Below are positions 1 through 6,927 of a stretch of DNA of 64,000 bases, one piece after another. The stretch lies in the NCBI RefSeq assembly GCF_001043055.1, contig NZ_JYLF01000002.1, positions 62,001 through 126,000 of the forward strand, in the 5' to 3' direction. The notes beneath the pieces were generated by a model. It was not told the DNA's origin and did not search any database. It worked only from the letters and a program-made list of their open reading frames with translations. Source of the DNA: Pseudomonas weihenstephanensis (lineage in GTDB: Bacteria; Pseudomonadota; Gammaproteobacteria; Pseudomonadales; Pseudomonadaceae). The first letter of the stretch is position 1. Each line of letters begins with the position of its first letter. Position numbers and translations under genes: made by a program.

Positions 1-979
1 CGCCTAGCTCTTTGAGTTGGGTGCGATTGATATCAAGAATGACAGCATCAATTTCAACCAGCTTGCGGGCAACATCGAGTTTGGCGATCAAGGTTTGATA
101 CAACGCATTGCGTTGTGGCAAGTCATAGATCAACACGCTGTTATTTCGTACGTCGGCTTCGACTCGAACTTTAGGCAGGTCCGGCGGGATTATGTTGCTC
201 AGTGTTGAGTCGTAAGGCGTAGCGGTCGGCGAGTTGGACAGTGTGGACATCATTTGAGACGTGGGCAGAACACCGGTTTTGTTTGCCGAGGCAGGATCGA
301 GAAGCCCGCGCAATAAACTGGCAATTCCAGGAACTATCAGTTTCTCTCCGCGGTAGTCGATCTGACGATCCGCCGCATTTGCAAACTGCAAGGAGAAAGT
401 CAAAACATCTTGTTTTTCGGCCAGATCGGAGTCTTTGCGTGTAAATGATTTGATCTGTTCTACATAGCGTTTTGGGCCTGAAACTAGGACCTGACCAATC
501 TCAGGCAGCTCTCCCCAACCAAAACGATCGTCCAGCAGGCCGATATGAATAAGGGCTTGTTTTAAATCAGACACGGCCTCTTCGGCGACCTCAAGCCGTT
601 CAGAGGTTTGCTGACTCAATGAGCTGATGTAGAGCGTATTGTTATAGACGAACCATTGGAAGCGATGCTCCAGTGCCAACCGCTCCATTAAATTGAACAG
701 AGTATTGGACCGGATTTTCCCATGCACGGCGCCTTGTAACTCGCCTTCAATTTGAAGTTGAAGCCCTGCTGAATGAGCCAGGTCTTCCAGAAAGTCGCGC
801 AGCGTTCTGTTGACAGCATCATACGCGTAAGGTGTTTTCTTCCACTCTTCTGGCACTGCGGCCATGGCCTGTGGAGTGTGCATATGAAGGAACAGTAATA
901 ATGCTAAACCGCCCGCGCGTCTGAGTGATGCGCGCAGGAAAAAATTCAAGCCGGTTGGGCCTGGGGAGGTGTTAGGCAT
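1..979 (-). CDS. hrcC: HrcC type III secretion outer-membrane secretin (5' part; runs off left edge)
   Basis: Outer-membrane secretin ring (SctC/YscC family) of the type III injectisome. About 326 N-terminal residues are readable on the minus strand from an ATG at 979 with no stop before base 1. The start has a Sec-type signal region (twin basic stretch, LALLLFLHMHT, then QAMA|A). The periplasmic part follows, with the family's early YDAVNRTLRDFLEDLA and later NNSVLIYDLPQRNALYQ and VEIDAVILDI stretches. The beta-barrel C-terminal half lies outside the window. It sits 99 bp after hrpF in the same direction, so the two are probably co-transcribed from the hrp box inside hrpE. No strong Shine-Dalgarno is seen; a GTG at 985 is an alternative start. 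Family assignment is firm; the exact start is less so. Confidence 0.9.
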   Translation of the reverse strand, partial: MPNTSPGPTGLNFFLRASLRRAGGLALLLFLHMHTPQAMAAVPEEWKKTPYAYDAVNRTLRDFLEDLAHSAGLQLQIEGELQGAVHGKIRSNTLFNLMERLALEHRFQWFVYNNTLYISSLSQQTSERLEVAEEAVSDLKQALIHIGLLDDRFGWGELPEIGQVLVSGPKRYVEQIKSFTRKDSDLAEKQDVLTFSLQFANAADRQIDYRGEKLIVPGIASLLRGLLDPASANKTGVLPTSQMMSTLSNSPTATPYDSTLSNIIPPDLPKVRVEADVRNNSVLIYDLPQRNALYQTLIAKLDVARKLVEIDAVILDINRTQLKELG

Positions 980-991
980 GGAAAGCACTCT

Positions 992-1087
992 ATTTATTGC
1001 ACCGTTACAAGATGCGACTTTTATCGAGGTGACGTTTTATTCACCGCTCTTCGAGTTGTCGTGCAAAGAACAGGTGATTTATTGCAC
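992..1087. repeat. 11-bp direct repeats bounding the hrpF-hrcC gap
   Basis: The 11-mer ATTTATTGCAC occurs at 992-1002 and again, same orientation, at 1077-1087. The right copy overlaps the hrpF stop codon and the left copy lies just before hrcC. Together they bound the whole intergenic segment at the place where P. syringae carries hrpG. Seen directly; meaning unknown. Confidence 0.55.
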
Positions 1088-1297
1088 TGCATCAATGATG
1101 GATTTGGTCAGGCTATGTTTAAAACGGGTCTGCTCAGTAATTGAGAACGTGGCAGAGGCCATTTTTTTCGACGCGCTAAGGAAACTGAGCATGTCTTGTT
1201 GACTGCCCTGATTACTCATCGCAATAGAGTCCATATTTTTTTGGGCCTTTTCAAAACGGTTATCAATTCGACGCTGGATGCTTTCGAATGAAGGCAT
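1079..1297 (-). CDS. hrpF: HrpF-like small type III secretion protein
   Basis: Encodes a 72-residue, mostly helical polar protein. Length, position (first gene after the second hrp box and before hrcC) and composition match HrpF of Hrp1 systems (about 74 residues). In P. syringae HrpF is a cytoplasmic partner needed for secretion and reported to work with HrpG and the pilin HrpA. The ATG at 1297 has a good ribosome site (AGGAG about 9 nt upstream). No hrpG follows, which is unusual because HrpF and HrpG are described as partners. Sequence similarity is judged by eye on a short protein, so context carries much of the call. Confidence 0.75.
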   Translation of the reverse strand: MPSFESIQRRIDNRFEKAQKNMDSIAMSNQGSQQDMLSFLSASKKMASATFSITEQTRFKHSLTKSIIDAVQ

Positions 1298-1323
1298 GTA
1301 GTTCTCTCCTAGTGATGAACTGA

Positions 1324-1935
1324 CTACTGTGTGGTATTGAGTTTTGAATCGGTTCCATCAGGCGGGTCAGGTAGCAATAAGGCATCCCGCGTTGTGAACC
1401 AATCGATATGCAGATCGCCATGTTCTGATACCAGCACGAGGGACAACGGGGGAAGTGATTCATCAGGCTCAAGCTGCCAAACGTTGTCTACGTGGGTAGA
1501 TAACCACTGTTGGATGCTTTCTTGAGCGTCCGGATGACAGCGCAAAACGGTGCTAAGTGAAGGGCATTGAACCCGTAGCAGTTGTGCAAGTAGCGCTGTG
1601 ATACGCGATGTGGGCGGCACCTCATCAAGCAAATGAAGCAAGGCCTGATTTACCACTTGAGTGGCGTTGGACTCCAGCGCCTGGCACAGGGCTGAGTGTT
1701 GCGTTGCCCATTGCGCCAGTTGTGCATTGGCCATATCCCAAAACTCAGACCGGGCCTTTTCACAGGCTGCTTCTGAAGCGGTGTGTGCGGCCCTGAGCAA
1801 CGCGTCCACTTTGCGATGTGCCTGCGCCAGCATCTGCTGAGCTTGGCCGCAGTCGAGGAGTGTTTGATGGGGCATCAGTAGTGACGGCAGCCCTGGCAAG
1901 TCTGCTCGCAGTTCAATCTTGCGTCGTAACAACAT
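1324..1935 (-). CDS. hrpE: HrpE, type III secretion stator/ATPase regulator (SctL family)
   Basis: SctL/HrpE/YscL peripheral stalk protein that links the export ATPase HrcN to the cytoplasmic sorting platform. About 203 residues, with an N-terminal basic segment (MLLRRKIELRA) and a long alpha-helical, Ala/Gln-rich middle typical of SctL. I chose ATG 1935 because it has AGGAG spaced 7 nt upstream. ATG 1953 and TTG 1956 are in frame but lack a site. It overlaps the hrpD end by 23 nt, indicating translational coupling. Its last codons contain the hrp box for the next transcript. Confidence 0.85.
   Translation of the reverse strand: MLLRRKIELRADLPGLPSLLMPHQTLLDCGQAQQMLAQAHRKVDALLRAAHTASEAACEKARSEFWDMANAQLAQWATQHSALCQALESNATQVVNQALLHLLDEVPPTSRITALLAQLLRVQCPSLSTVLRCHPDAQESIQQWLSTHVDNVWQLEPDESLPPLSLVLVSEHGDLHIDWFTTRDALLLPDPPDGTDSKLNTTQ
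1328..1356 (-). promoter_or_regulatory. hrp box (HrpL sigma-factor promoter) for hrpF-hrcC
   Basis: On the minus strand GGAACC (1356-1351), 16 nt, then CCACACA (1334-1328). This is an exact fit to the HrpL consensus GGAACC-N15/16-CCACNNA. It lies inside the 3' end of hrpE, about 30 nt before the hrpF start codon, so it makes hrpF-hrcC a separate transcript, as in P. syringae. It implies a HrpL-type ECF sigma factor, whose gene is not in this window. Confidence 0.9.
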
Positions 1936-2509
1936 CCTCACGCTCCTGTTCATCAATAAGAGAGGGTGCGGCGGCTTCGTTGAACTTAATGCTTTTCCAC
2001 AGCACGGCTTGCCACAGTGATTGAAGCTTTAGTGGTGCAATGGCGTGAGGTGTTATGAGTTCAAGCGCACTGACTCTGGAGCGAGCAAAGCTCAAACGCA
2101 GGCGTTGCCAAACGGCTGGCGTTACCCAGGCCCTTAACAGCTGTAGAGTGTCATCGCTTGTCGCAAGCCAGTCAGTGGGGCGCAAGACCTTGGATAAACG
2201 TTGGCACCAGAGTTGCTGTGTCGTGCACAACGAGTTGGGCAGTTGGGGGCGACAGATGCAGTCGACCAGTGTCAAAACGAACGCCTGGTGCGTAGCTGGC
2301 GCCAATATGAAATGAAGTAAAGCGCGATCAGGTTCAATAGGTAGGCAGGGCGTAATAGCAAAAGCCCTGCCAGTGCGAGCGTGCTGGCTACGGGTTAACG
2401 TGCGTGCCTGTTCAATGGGCAACGCATGGAATTCGGCGTCATACCAATCCGGGTGAGCCTGCATCCAGGCCATCGCCCACCACCGTGCCCATAACTCACC
2501 CTCGCTCAT
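1913..2509 (-). CDS. hrpD: HrpD, type III secretion sorting-platform accessory protein (SctK family)
   Basis: A 198-residue cytosolic protein in the SctK/HrpD position between hrcJ and hrpE. It has the Trp-rich N-terminus (LWARWWAMAWM) and the diverged, Leu/Trp-rich body typical of this poorly conserved family, which helps build the cytoplasmic sorting platform beneath the inner-membrane ring. Its ATG overlaps the hrcJ stop (ATGA), and its 3' end overlaps hrpE. Identification rests mostly on order and length; no catalytic motif is expected. Confidence 0.8.
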   Translation of the reverse strand: MSEGELWARWWAMAWMQAHPDWYDAEFHALPIEQARTLTRSQHARTGRAFAITPCLPIEPDRALLHFILAPATHQAFVLTLVDCICRPQLPNSLCTTQQLWCQRLSKVLRPTDWLATSDDTLQLLRAWVTPAVWQRLRLSFARSRVSALELITPHAIAPLKLQSLWQAVLWKSIKFNEAAAPSLIDEQEREDVVTTQD

Positions 2510-3318
2510 GGTCCACCCGTGATGTGAGGCTCGTTGTCAGGCGACGCTGCCGCGAGGTCTTCAGGTTTAGGTCGACGCGAAGGTTTTTTTAACCAAATCA
2601 GAATCGCAACGACGACCAACGGCGGAGCGGAAATAAGGGCCACGAAGATTTTTTTCCAAAATCCCTGGTTCTGTTCGGGAATAAGAAAAGGCCCCAGAAA
2701 GACCAGTGACTGTTTTTCCAGATACGCCGTGGAGGGGACGAATACTGTGGTTATTTTATTCGGAGTTTCAATGGCTGATGCCATACCGGGAATGCTGCTG
2801 GCAACCAGTCTTCGTACGCGTGCCTGAATACTGTCCGGGTCCAGTTTTGTATCGTGCTTGATAAAAACTGATGCAGATGCAGGTTGTACCGGCTCTCCAG
2901 GGGCTACTCGCTCAGGCAACACGACATGCACGCGAGCCACAATGACGCCGTCAATCTTTGACAGCGTGGCCTCGAGCTCTTGTGAAAGCGCATAGATATA
3001 GCGCGCACGTTCTTCCAGGGGGGTTGAAATGACCCCTTCCTTACGAAAGATGTCCCCAAGATTAGTGCGTTGGGCACGCGGTAGTCCTGCGGCTTCCAGT
3101 ACATTGACGGCGCGGCTTATATCGCTAGCGCCGATACGAACGGACACACCGCTTTTAGCAGGGATTTTTTGTGCATTGATCTGCTTGTTAGCCAGTTCAG
3201 CGATAACTTCATTAGCCTCCTGTTCGGAGAGCTCACGGTGAAGCTCCACATGTTCGCCACACCCCGCCATGCTTAACATGGCGATAAAGAACAGGCCTTT
3301 GAAGAGGTCACGCACCAT
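2506..3318 (-). CDS. hrcJ: HrcJ, type III secretion inner-membrane ring lipoprotein (SctJ family)
   Basis: Inner-membrane MS-ring lipoprotein of the injectisome. 270 residues. A lipoprotein signal ends at LSMAG|C with Cys20. The periplasmic YscJ/FliF domain follows (SEQEANEVIAELANKQINAQ, then YALSQELEATLSKIDGVI and VHVVLPER). A C-terminal membrane helix (about 230-247) and a short basic cytoplasmic tail end it. Length matches HrcJ (about 268). It begins 9 nt after hrpB and overlaps hrpD by 4 nt, so it is part of the hrpA-hrpE operon. Confidence 0.95.
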   Translation of the reverse strand: MVRDLFKGLFFIAMLSMAGCGEHVELHRELSEQEANEVIAELANKQINAQKIPAKSGVSVRIGASDISRAVNVLEAAGLPRAQRTNLGDIFRKEGVISTPLEERARYIYALSQELEATLSKIDGVIVARVHVVLPERVAPGEPVQPASASVFIKHDTKLDPDSIQARVRRLVASSIPGMASAIETPNKITTVFVPSTAYLEKQSLVFLGPFLIPEQNQGFWKKIFVALISAPPLVVVAILIWLKKPSRRPKPEDLAAASPDNEPHITGGP

Positions 3319-3327
3319 GTTTTTTAC

Positions 3328-3696
3328 CTAAGAGAGGTTGGTCAGTTTTTCGATAGCTTGTGACGTTTTGCTGATCATTTTGGCTGTCAATTGAGTTTCA
3401 AGATGAAAGGCTGACATGGCGCGGGTTGATTTGACCATGTTCATAGGGTCCGTATGACGGCCTACTTTTTGCAGCGCGCGTGCAGCCTGATTTGATAACC
3501 CTTGCAGGAAATCTGAGCGCTGTACCAATGATTGACCTGCCTTGTTGTCGAGCGAAACTCTGTTGACGGATGCGGGGTCGTTATTTTTTAAAGCAGCATT
3601 AAACCAGCCCACGTCAAGTTGCTCGGGTGCCGGTGTAGAGGTCTTCGTATAGGCGGATAAAGAAGGTGTCTGTACGTCCTGGATATTGATATTCAT
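3328..3696 (-). CDS. hrpB: HrpB, type III secretion inner rod protein (SctI family)
   Basis: Inner-rod/adaptor protein that joins the inner-membrane ring to the pilus. 122 residues, close to the 124 of P. syringae HrpB. The conserved C-terminal helix is present: MVKSTRAMSAFHLETQLTAK then TSQAIEKLTNL, the SctI hallmark. The N-terminus is a loose, secretion-signal-like Ser/Thr/Pro stretch. It follows the pilin gene after a 127-bp gap with two hairpins and precedes hrcJ by 9 nt. The position usually filled by hrpZ (harpin) between pilin and hrpB is empty. Confidence 0.9.
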   Translation of the reverse strand: MNINIQDVQTPSLSAYTKTSTPAPEQLDVGWFNAALKNNDPASVNRVSLDNKAGQSLVQRSDFLQGLSNQAARALQKVGRHTDPMNMVKSTRAMSAFHLETQLTAKMISKTSQAIEKLTNLS

Positions 3697-3760
3697 AAAG
3701 ACGCTCTGGTAGATAAGAAGGCTTGGCAGAGATAACAGCCCACGTGCCGTAGTTTAAGGT

Positions 3761-3812
3761 TCCCCCGCTGTGAGAGCGGGGGATAAACAGCCCTGCCGAA
3801 ACGCTAGGGCTG
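3761..3812 (-). other. Two tandem RNA hairpins between pilin gene and hrpB
   Basis: A perfect 9-bp stem TCCCCCGCT / AGCGGGGGA (3761-3769 and 3775-3783, 5-nt loop) stands beside a 7-bp stem CAGCCCT / AGGGCTG (3788-3794 and 3806-3812). A weaker AACCT/AGGTT pair at 3813-3825 overlaps the pilin stop. No T tract follows on the minus strand, so these look more like mRNA-stabilising or processing structures than a terminator. Confidence 0.6.
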
Positions 3813-3823
3813 AACCTGGCAGG

Positions 3824-4111
3824 TTAATATTGAACTTGTTTCGCGGAGCTGCTGACAGAGTTAGACGCTTTATTACCGGAGTCAAGAGCACCGGCCATGA
3901 TGGCATTAATGCCATCCGTGACGATCTTGCTTTGAGCCGCTTTAGATTGCATTTCAGTCATGCGTGCTTGCGTTTCATCTTGTTCTTTCAACGCTTTTCG
4001 AGCAGCTTCTTCCGCTTTGTTGTTTTCGCCGCCAACACTGCCGCCATTGCCAACACTGCCGCCATTGCCACCAATGACGCTGTTAAGCAAGCCACCAATA
4101 TTTCCGATCAT
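3824..4111 (-). CDS. hrpA: HrpA-like type III secretion pilin
   Basis: Probable major subunit of the Hrp pilus. 95 residues, no cysteine. The N-terminal half is Gly/Ser/Asn-rich, with GGNGGSVGNGGSVGG encoded by an 18-bp tandem repeat. The C-terminal half is helical (EEAARKALKEQDETQARMTE, then INAIMAGALDSGNK) and ends in VQY. This resembles the P. syringae HrpA C-terminus (LNAIQAGKEDSTNKK ... GISY). ATG 4111 has AGGAA upstream. It is in the hrpA operon position, though a 62-residue gene precedes it. Pilins of this family are very divergent, so the name rests on the C-terminal pattern, size and context. Confidence 0.72.
   Translation of the reverse strand: MIGNIGGLLNSVIGGNGGSVGNGGSVGGENNKAEEAARKALKEQDETQARMTEMQSKAAQSKIVTDGINAIMAGALDSGNKASNSVSSSAKQVQY
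4032..4067. repeat. 18-bp tandem repeat in the pilin gene
   Basis: Two exact copies of CCAACACTGCCGCCATTG (plus-strand reading, 4032-4049 and 4050-4067), with a partial third on either side. It encodes the repeated Gly-Gly-Ser-Val-Gly-Asn motif in frame, so copy number could change pilin length without a frameshift. Confidence 0.8.
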
Positions 4112-4169
4112 AGTGCATTTCCTGTGTTGTTATTGCCGTGGGTGTATGAATAGCTGCATGAACTCGTTG

Positions 4170-4358
4170 TTAGTACGAGATAGGTGCCTCGGTTTGTGAA
4201 TCAGGAGCCTTGATACTTTCCAAGTGCTTGTCGATGCCCTTGGAAATATTGTCCAAGCCAAATTTAACAACGTCTTTGGCAATGCTGCCAACGGTATCAA
4301 CGACTGATTGCACGATGGGCGCAACAAGAGGCGCTAATAGCGTGACTAATGGAATCAT
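4170..4358 (-). CDS. Small hydrophobic protein at the head of the pilin operon, not recognised
   Basis: Encodes 62 residues. The first two thirds are a hydrophobic/amphipathic helix (MIPLVTLLAPLVAPIVQSVV, then VGSIAKDVVKFGLDNISKGI). The tail is polar and ends in PISY, recalling the GISY end of P. syringae HrpA. It has an excellent ribosome site (GGAGG, 8 nt before ATG 4358) and sits 53 nt after an hrp box, so it is very likely expressed with the secretion genes. It could be a second pilin-like or secreted subunit, or a small membrane helper. I do not recognise a family. Confidence 0.6.
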   Translation of the reverse strand: MIPLVTLLAPLVAPIVQSVVDTVGSIAKDVVKFGLDNISKGIDKHLESIKAPDSQTEAPISY

Positions 4359-4411
4359 TGATTGACCTCCAGGAACACTTGTTTGTGGGAGTGCTTCTTG
4401 TGTTCATCTAA

Positions 4412-4439
4412 TGAGTGCTGTTTTTTCTCAGGGTGTTCC
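4412..4439 (-). promoter_or_regulatory. Probable hrp box for the pilin-hrpB-hrcJ-hrpD-hrpE operon
   Basis: Minus strand GGAACA (4439-4434), 15 nt, GCACTCA (4418-4412). This is one mismatch from consensus in each half of GGAACC-N15/16-CCACNNA. It begins 12 nt after the hrpS stop and lies 53 nt before the start of the 62-residue gene, where the P. syringae hrpA operon promoter stands. Confidence 0.75.
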
Positions 4440-4451
4440 AATAAATTTTTA

Positions 4452-5369
4452 TTATGAAATGTCTAATTGTTTCATTCGGTGGTACAGCGTGCGTTTCGCG
4501 ATCCCTAACTCAAGGACAACGGCATCGATGCTGTGCAGGTGACGTCGCAGTGAGTCTTGTATCAAAAGTTTTTCTATTTGTTGTAAACGGAACTTCAAAC
4601 TCATGTCGGTGCCCGCATCCTCCCTGGCGCCTGATGAAATGGGCAGTAGCCCAAGTACCAGTCGTTTGGCAGTGGATCGTAATTCCCTGACATTGCCCGG
4701 CCAGTCATGGCACACCATTTGTTGCAGCAGCGAGCTGTCGGGAATGGGCGCGTGTGATTTGAAATGCTCTGCTTCTTGCTGGATAAGGCTCATGAATAAA
4801 GGAATGATTTGCTCACGCTTTTCACGCAAAGGCGGCAAATTGAGGCTAACGACATTAAGACGGAAATAAAGATCGCGCCTGAACAGACCTTGTTCAACCA
4901 GGTCGATCAACGAGGTTTGGGCTGAGGCAATAACGCGCATGTCCAGCGCTATAAGTTTTGTAGACCCCAGGCGTTCAACGCCACGGGTTTCAAGTACCCG
5001 TAACAATTTGGCCTGCAAGGTCAGGGGCATGCTATCTATTTCATCGAGATACAGGGTGCCCATATTTGAGGCTTCAATAAAACCTGCGCGTGACTGCACT
5101 GTTCCAGTAAATGCTCCGTGCGTCACACCAAAGAGTTGGCTCTCGGCAAGCGTTTCAGGAATGGCAGCACAATTGATGGCTATAAAATTGCCTCGTCGGC
5201 CTGACAAGCAATGAATGCGTTCTGCCAATGTATCTTTGCCTGTACCTGTCTCTCCATGTAACAAGATATCAATGTTGAGCGTGGCGATATTGTTGACGAT
5301 TTCGTCTAGCGCTGGGTCTTCAAGTTGAAATGTGTCGTGAACATCATTTTTTTTATGTGGAGACACCAT
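4452..5369 (-). CDS. hrpS: HrpS/HrpR-type sigma-54 enhancer-binding activator
   Basis: Sigma-54-dependent activator expected to switch on hrpL. 305 residues without an N-terminal receiver domain, as in HrpR/HrpS. The AAA+ domain covers about 14-245, with Walker A GETGTGKD (39-46), the sigma-54 contact loop GAFTGT (85-90) and Walker B TLYLDEID (near 105-112). A C-terminal Fis-type helix-turn-helix (AVVLELGIAKRTLYHRMKQL) ends it. ATG 5369 has GGAG upstream. P. syringae has hrpR and hrpS in tandem. Here only one is present, with an AT-rich non-coding stretch upstream, as in single-activator (RspR-like) systems. The name hrpS is by family and position. Confidence 0.85.
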   Translation of the reverse strand: MVSPHKKNDVHDTFQLEDPALDEIVNNIATLNIDILLHGETGTGKDTLAERIHCLSGRRGNFIAINCAAIPETLAESQLFGVTHGAFTGTVQSRAGFIEASNMGTLYLDEIDSMPLTLQAKLLRVLETRGVERLGSTKLIALDMRVIASAQTSLIDLVEQGLFRRDLYFRLNVVSLNLPPLREKREQIIPLFMSLIQQEAEHFKSHAPIPDSSLLQQMVCHDWPGNVRELRSTAKRLVLGLLPISSGAREDAGTDMSLKFRLQQIEKLLIQDSLRRHLHSIDAVVLELGIAKRTLYHRMKQLDIS

Positions 5370-5874
5370 GTTTCTACTCCAATAATCAATTTTGCAACTG
5401 ATCTTGCACGCGGGGCATTACTCTGAAGGGCGAGGTAAAAGGTGTTTTCATTTAATATAAATTATTTCGATGCAACCCCCTCCTATGGGCCAGCCACCTG
5501 GAGGTGAAAAATAAAAGGGGCTCAGTATGCTCGGTGTGCTTAGAGTGAAAGGTATGTTGAAAACTCTCATGCTCCTCAGGTTTTTGATTTTAGAGTGGTC
5601 GAGGCATGGATTGAGTGCTTATGTTCCTTGATTGCAGTAGGAAAGTTCTTTGGTTTGGCGGGTAAGTGTCATTCATCAATCACTTTTTATGAGGTTTGTA
5701 TGTTTTTACACAATGATTGGCAGTCAGTTGGGTCGATATATAAAGCTGGGTGGTTATGGTGGTATGCATGCTCTGTTTTAATTAAGGAAGTCAGTGAGTT
5801 TCGGATGTCTGAAACTGTCGAGAGACTCAGCATGTGTTTTGCTTTCTCCTTTAGATATCAAACGTGCTCGATTT
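5370..5874. other. AT-rich intergenic stretch, no convincing gene
   Basis: About 500 bp between hrpS and the FUSC gene, clearly richer in A and T than the flanking genes. It holds a short palindrome CACCTGGAGGTG (5491-5502) and a possible 102-codon plus-strand frame from a GTG at 5595 that runs into the FUSC gene. That frame is Cys/Phe/Trp-rich, without a ribosome site or a recognisable family, and I do not call it. The hrpS promoter should lie here. It looks like the right border of the secretion island. Confidence 0.6.
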
Positions 5875-6927
5875 TCATTTTTCAGTATCTCTATGTGGAG
5901 TGAGTCTGAATGTTAATAATGCACTCTCAACCGTTTGTAAGTGTTCTAAGCAACGTTGCCAAGGTGCAGCGCTAATACCCGCTACGTCGTAAGGGGTGTT
6001 TGGGGTAGGGGGCGTTTTGTTGTCTTCCCTCGCAAGGGCTAAACAACGGGTGGCGACGCAGCTCAAGCGTTCATGCAGTGAGGGGGGCGGTGTGCCTTGC
6101 TCTTTGCGCAAGGCATTGGCAAAAGCTTCAGAGAACAGCAAGGCGCTGGCGTAGAGTCGAACGGCGTGGCGTTCGTAACGACTGGCAATGTCTTTGACCT
6201 CACGTGAAGCAAAACGTCCGCGTAACGTCCACCGAGCAGTATTTCGAGCCATGGCGATGCCGTTTTCCAATGTAATGAGGCTGTCGTGAGCTGAAGAAAA
6301 AATCTGTACTGCATTGTGCGCTTTGGACGCGTCATTATTTTCGAGAGCCTCAAGGCTTTTTTCAAATCCTGAAGCGAGTTTTTCCAAGAGCTCTTTGGCT
6401 GAACTATCGATAATGCCAATGGGGTTGGGAGTCATCAGTATTTGGCTGAAGACCAATCCAACACCTGCCCCCATGATCACATCCAGCATGCGTACAGCAC
6501 CGGCGCTCTCAGGGCCTACTGCCAGCATCAATACAGCGGAGACTCCTGCCTGGATGGGGACTACAGGAGCCAGGCCATATAGGGCGGCAATGGCAATAGC
6601 CGCGAATGTGGCAAAGCCAATTCGTAATAATGGATAAGAATCAGGGAGCCACAGAGCGGCTTCGCCCACCAGAATTCCGGTTGCAACACCTACCATCAAG
6701 CCTATTGCTTGCTTGCCGTGACTTGGGAGGCCTGGCGCGAGGCACACAACCGCACTGATCGCCGCAAAAACTGGGTGCGCATGACCGAAAAAGTGCTGGG
6801 CAAGGATCCATGCCAGCGCGGCTGCAATAGCTGAAGCCAGTGCATCTCGCCAAGCGGATGACCAGCGAGAGACAACCCGCTCAATCAGGGAACTAGTGAA
6901 GCGATTGAAGAACAGCTTAGCGAACAT
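5875..6927 (-). CDS. FUSC / aromatic-acid-exporter-like inner-membrane protein
   Basis: 350 residues. The N-terminal half has about five to six hydrophobic helices (ALASAIAAALAWILAQHFF, VFAAISAVVCLAPG, AIGLMVGVATGILVGEAALW, FATFAAIAIAALYGL, VLMLAVG, VIMGAGVGLVFSQILM). The C-terminal half is soluble and helical, the layout of one half of a FUSC-type exporter. Substrate cannot be told. I start at ATG 6927, just behind GGGGGG; a TTG at 6951 is in frame. It stands alone between the secretion cluster and ychF with gaps on both sides. Confidence 0.7.
   Translation of the reverse strand: MFAKLFFNRFTSSLIERVVSRWSSAWRDALASAIAAALAWILAQHFFGHAHPVFAAISAVVCLAPGLPSHGKQAIGLMVGVATGILVGEAALWLPDSYPLLRIGFATFAAIAIAALYGLAPVVPIQAGVSAVLMLAVGPESAGAVRMLDVIMGAGVGLVFSQILMTPNPIGIIDSSAKELLEKLASGFEKSLEALENNDASKAHNAVQIFSSAHDSLITLENGIAMARNTARWTLRGRFASREVKDIASRYERHAVRLYASALLFSEAFANALRKEQGTPPPSLHERLSCVATRCLALAREDNKTPPTPNTPYDVAGISAAPWQRCLEHLQTVESALLTFRLTPHRDTEK

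Noticed and set aside
3761..3783. Hairpin after the pilin gene as a terminator
   Set aside because: No T tract follows on the minus strand, and hrpB-hrcJ-hrpD-hrpE show no other hrp box, so full termination here is unlikely.
4032..4067. Tandem repeats as a CRISPR-like array
   Set aside because: Two contiguous 18-bp coding units without spacers; it is a protein repeat.
5595..5903. 102-codon plus-strand frame next to hrpS
   Set aside because: GTG start without a ribosome site, odd Cys/Phe/Trp-rich composition, no family, and it overlaps the end of the FUSC gene; probably a chance frame in AT-rich DNA.
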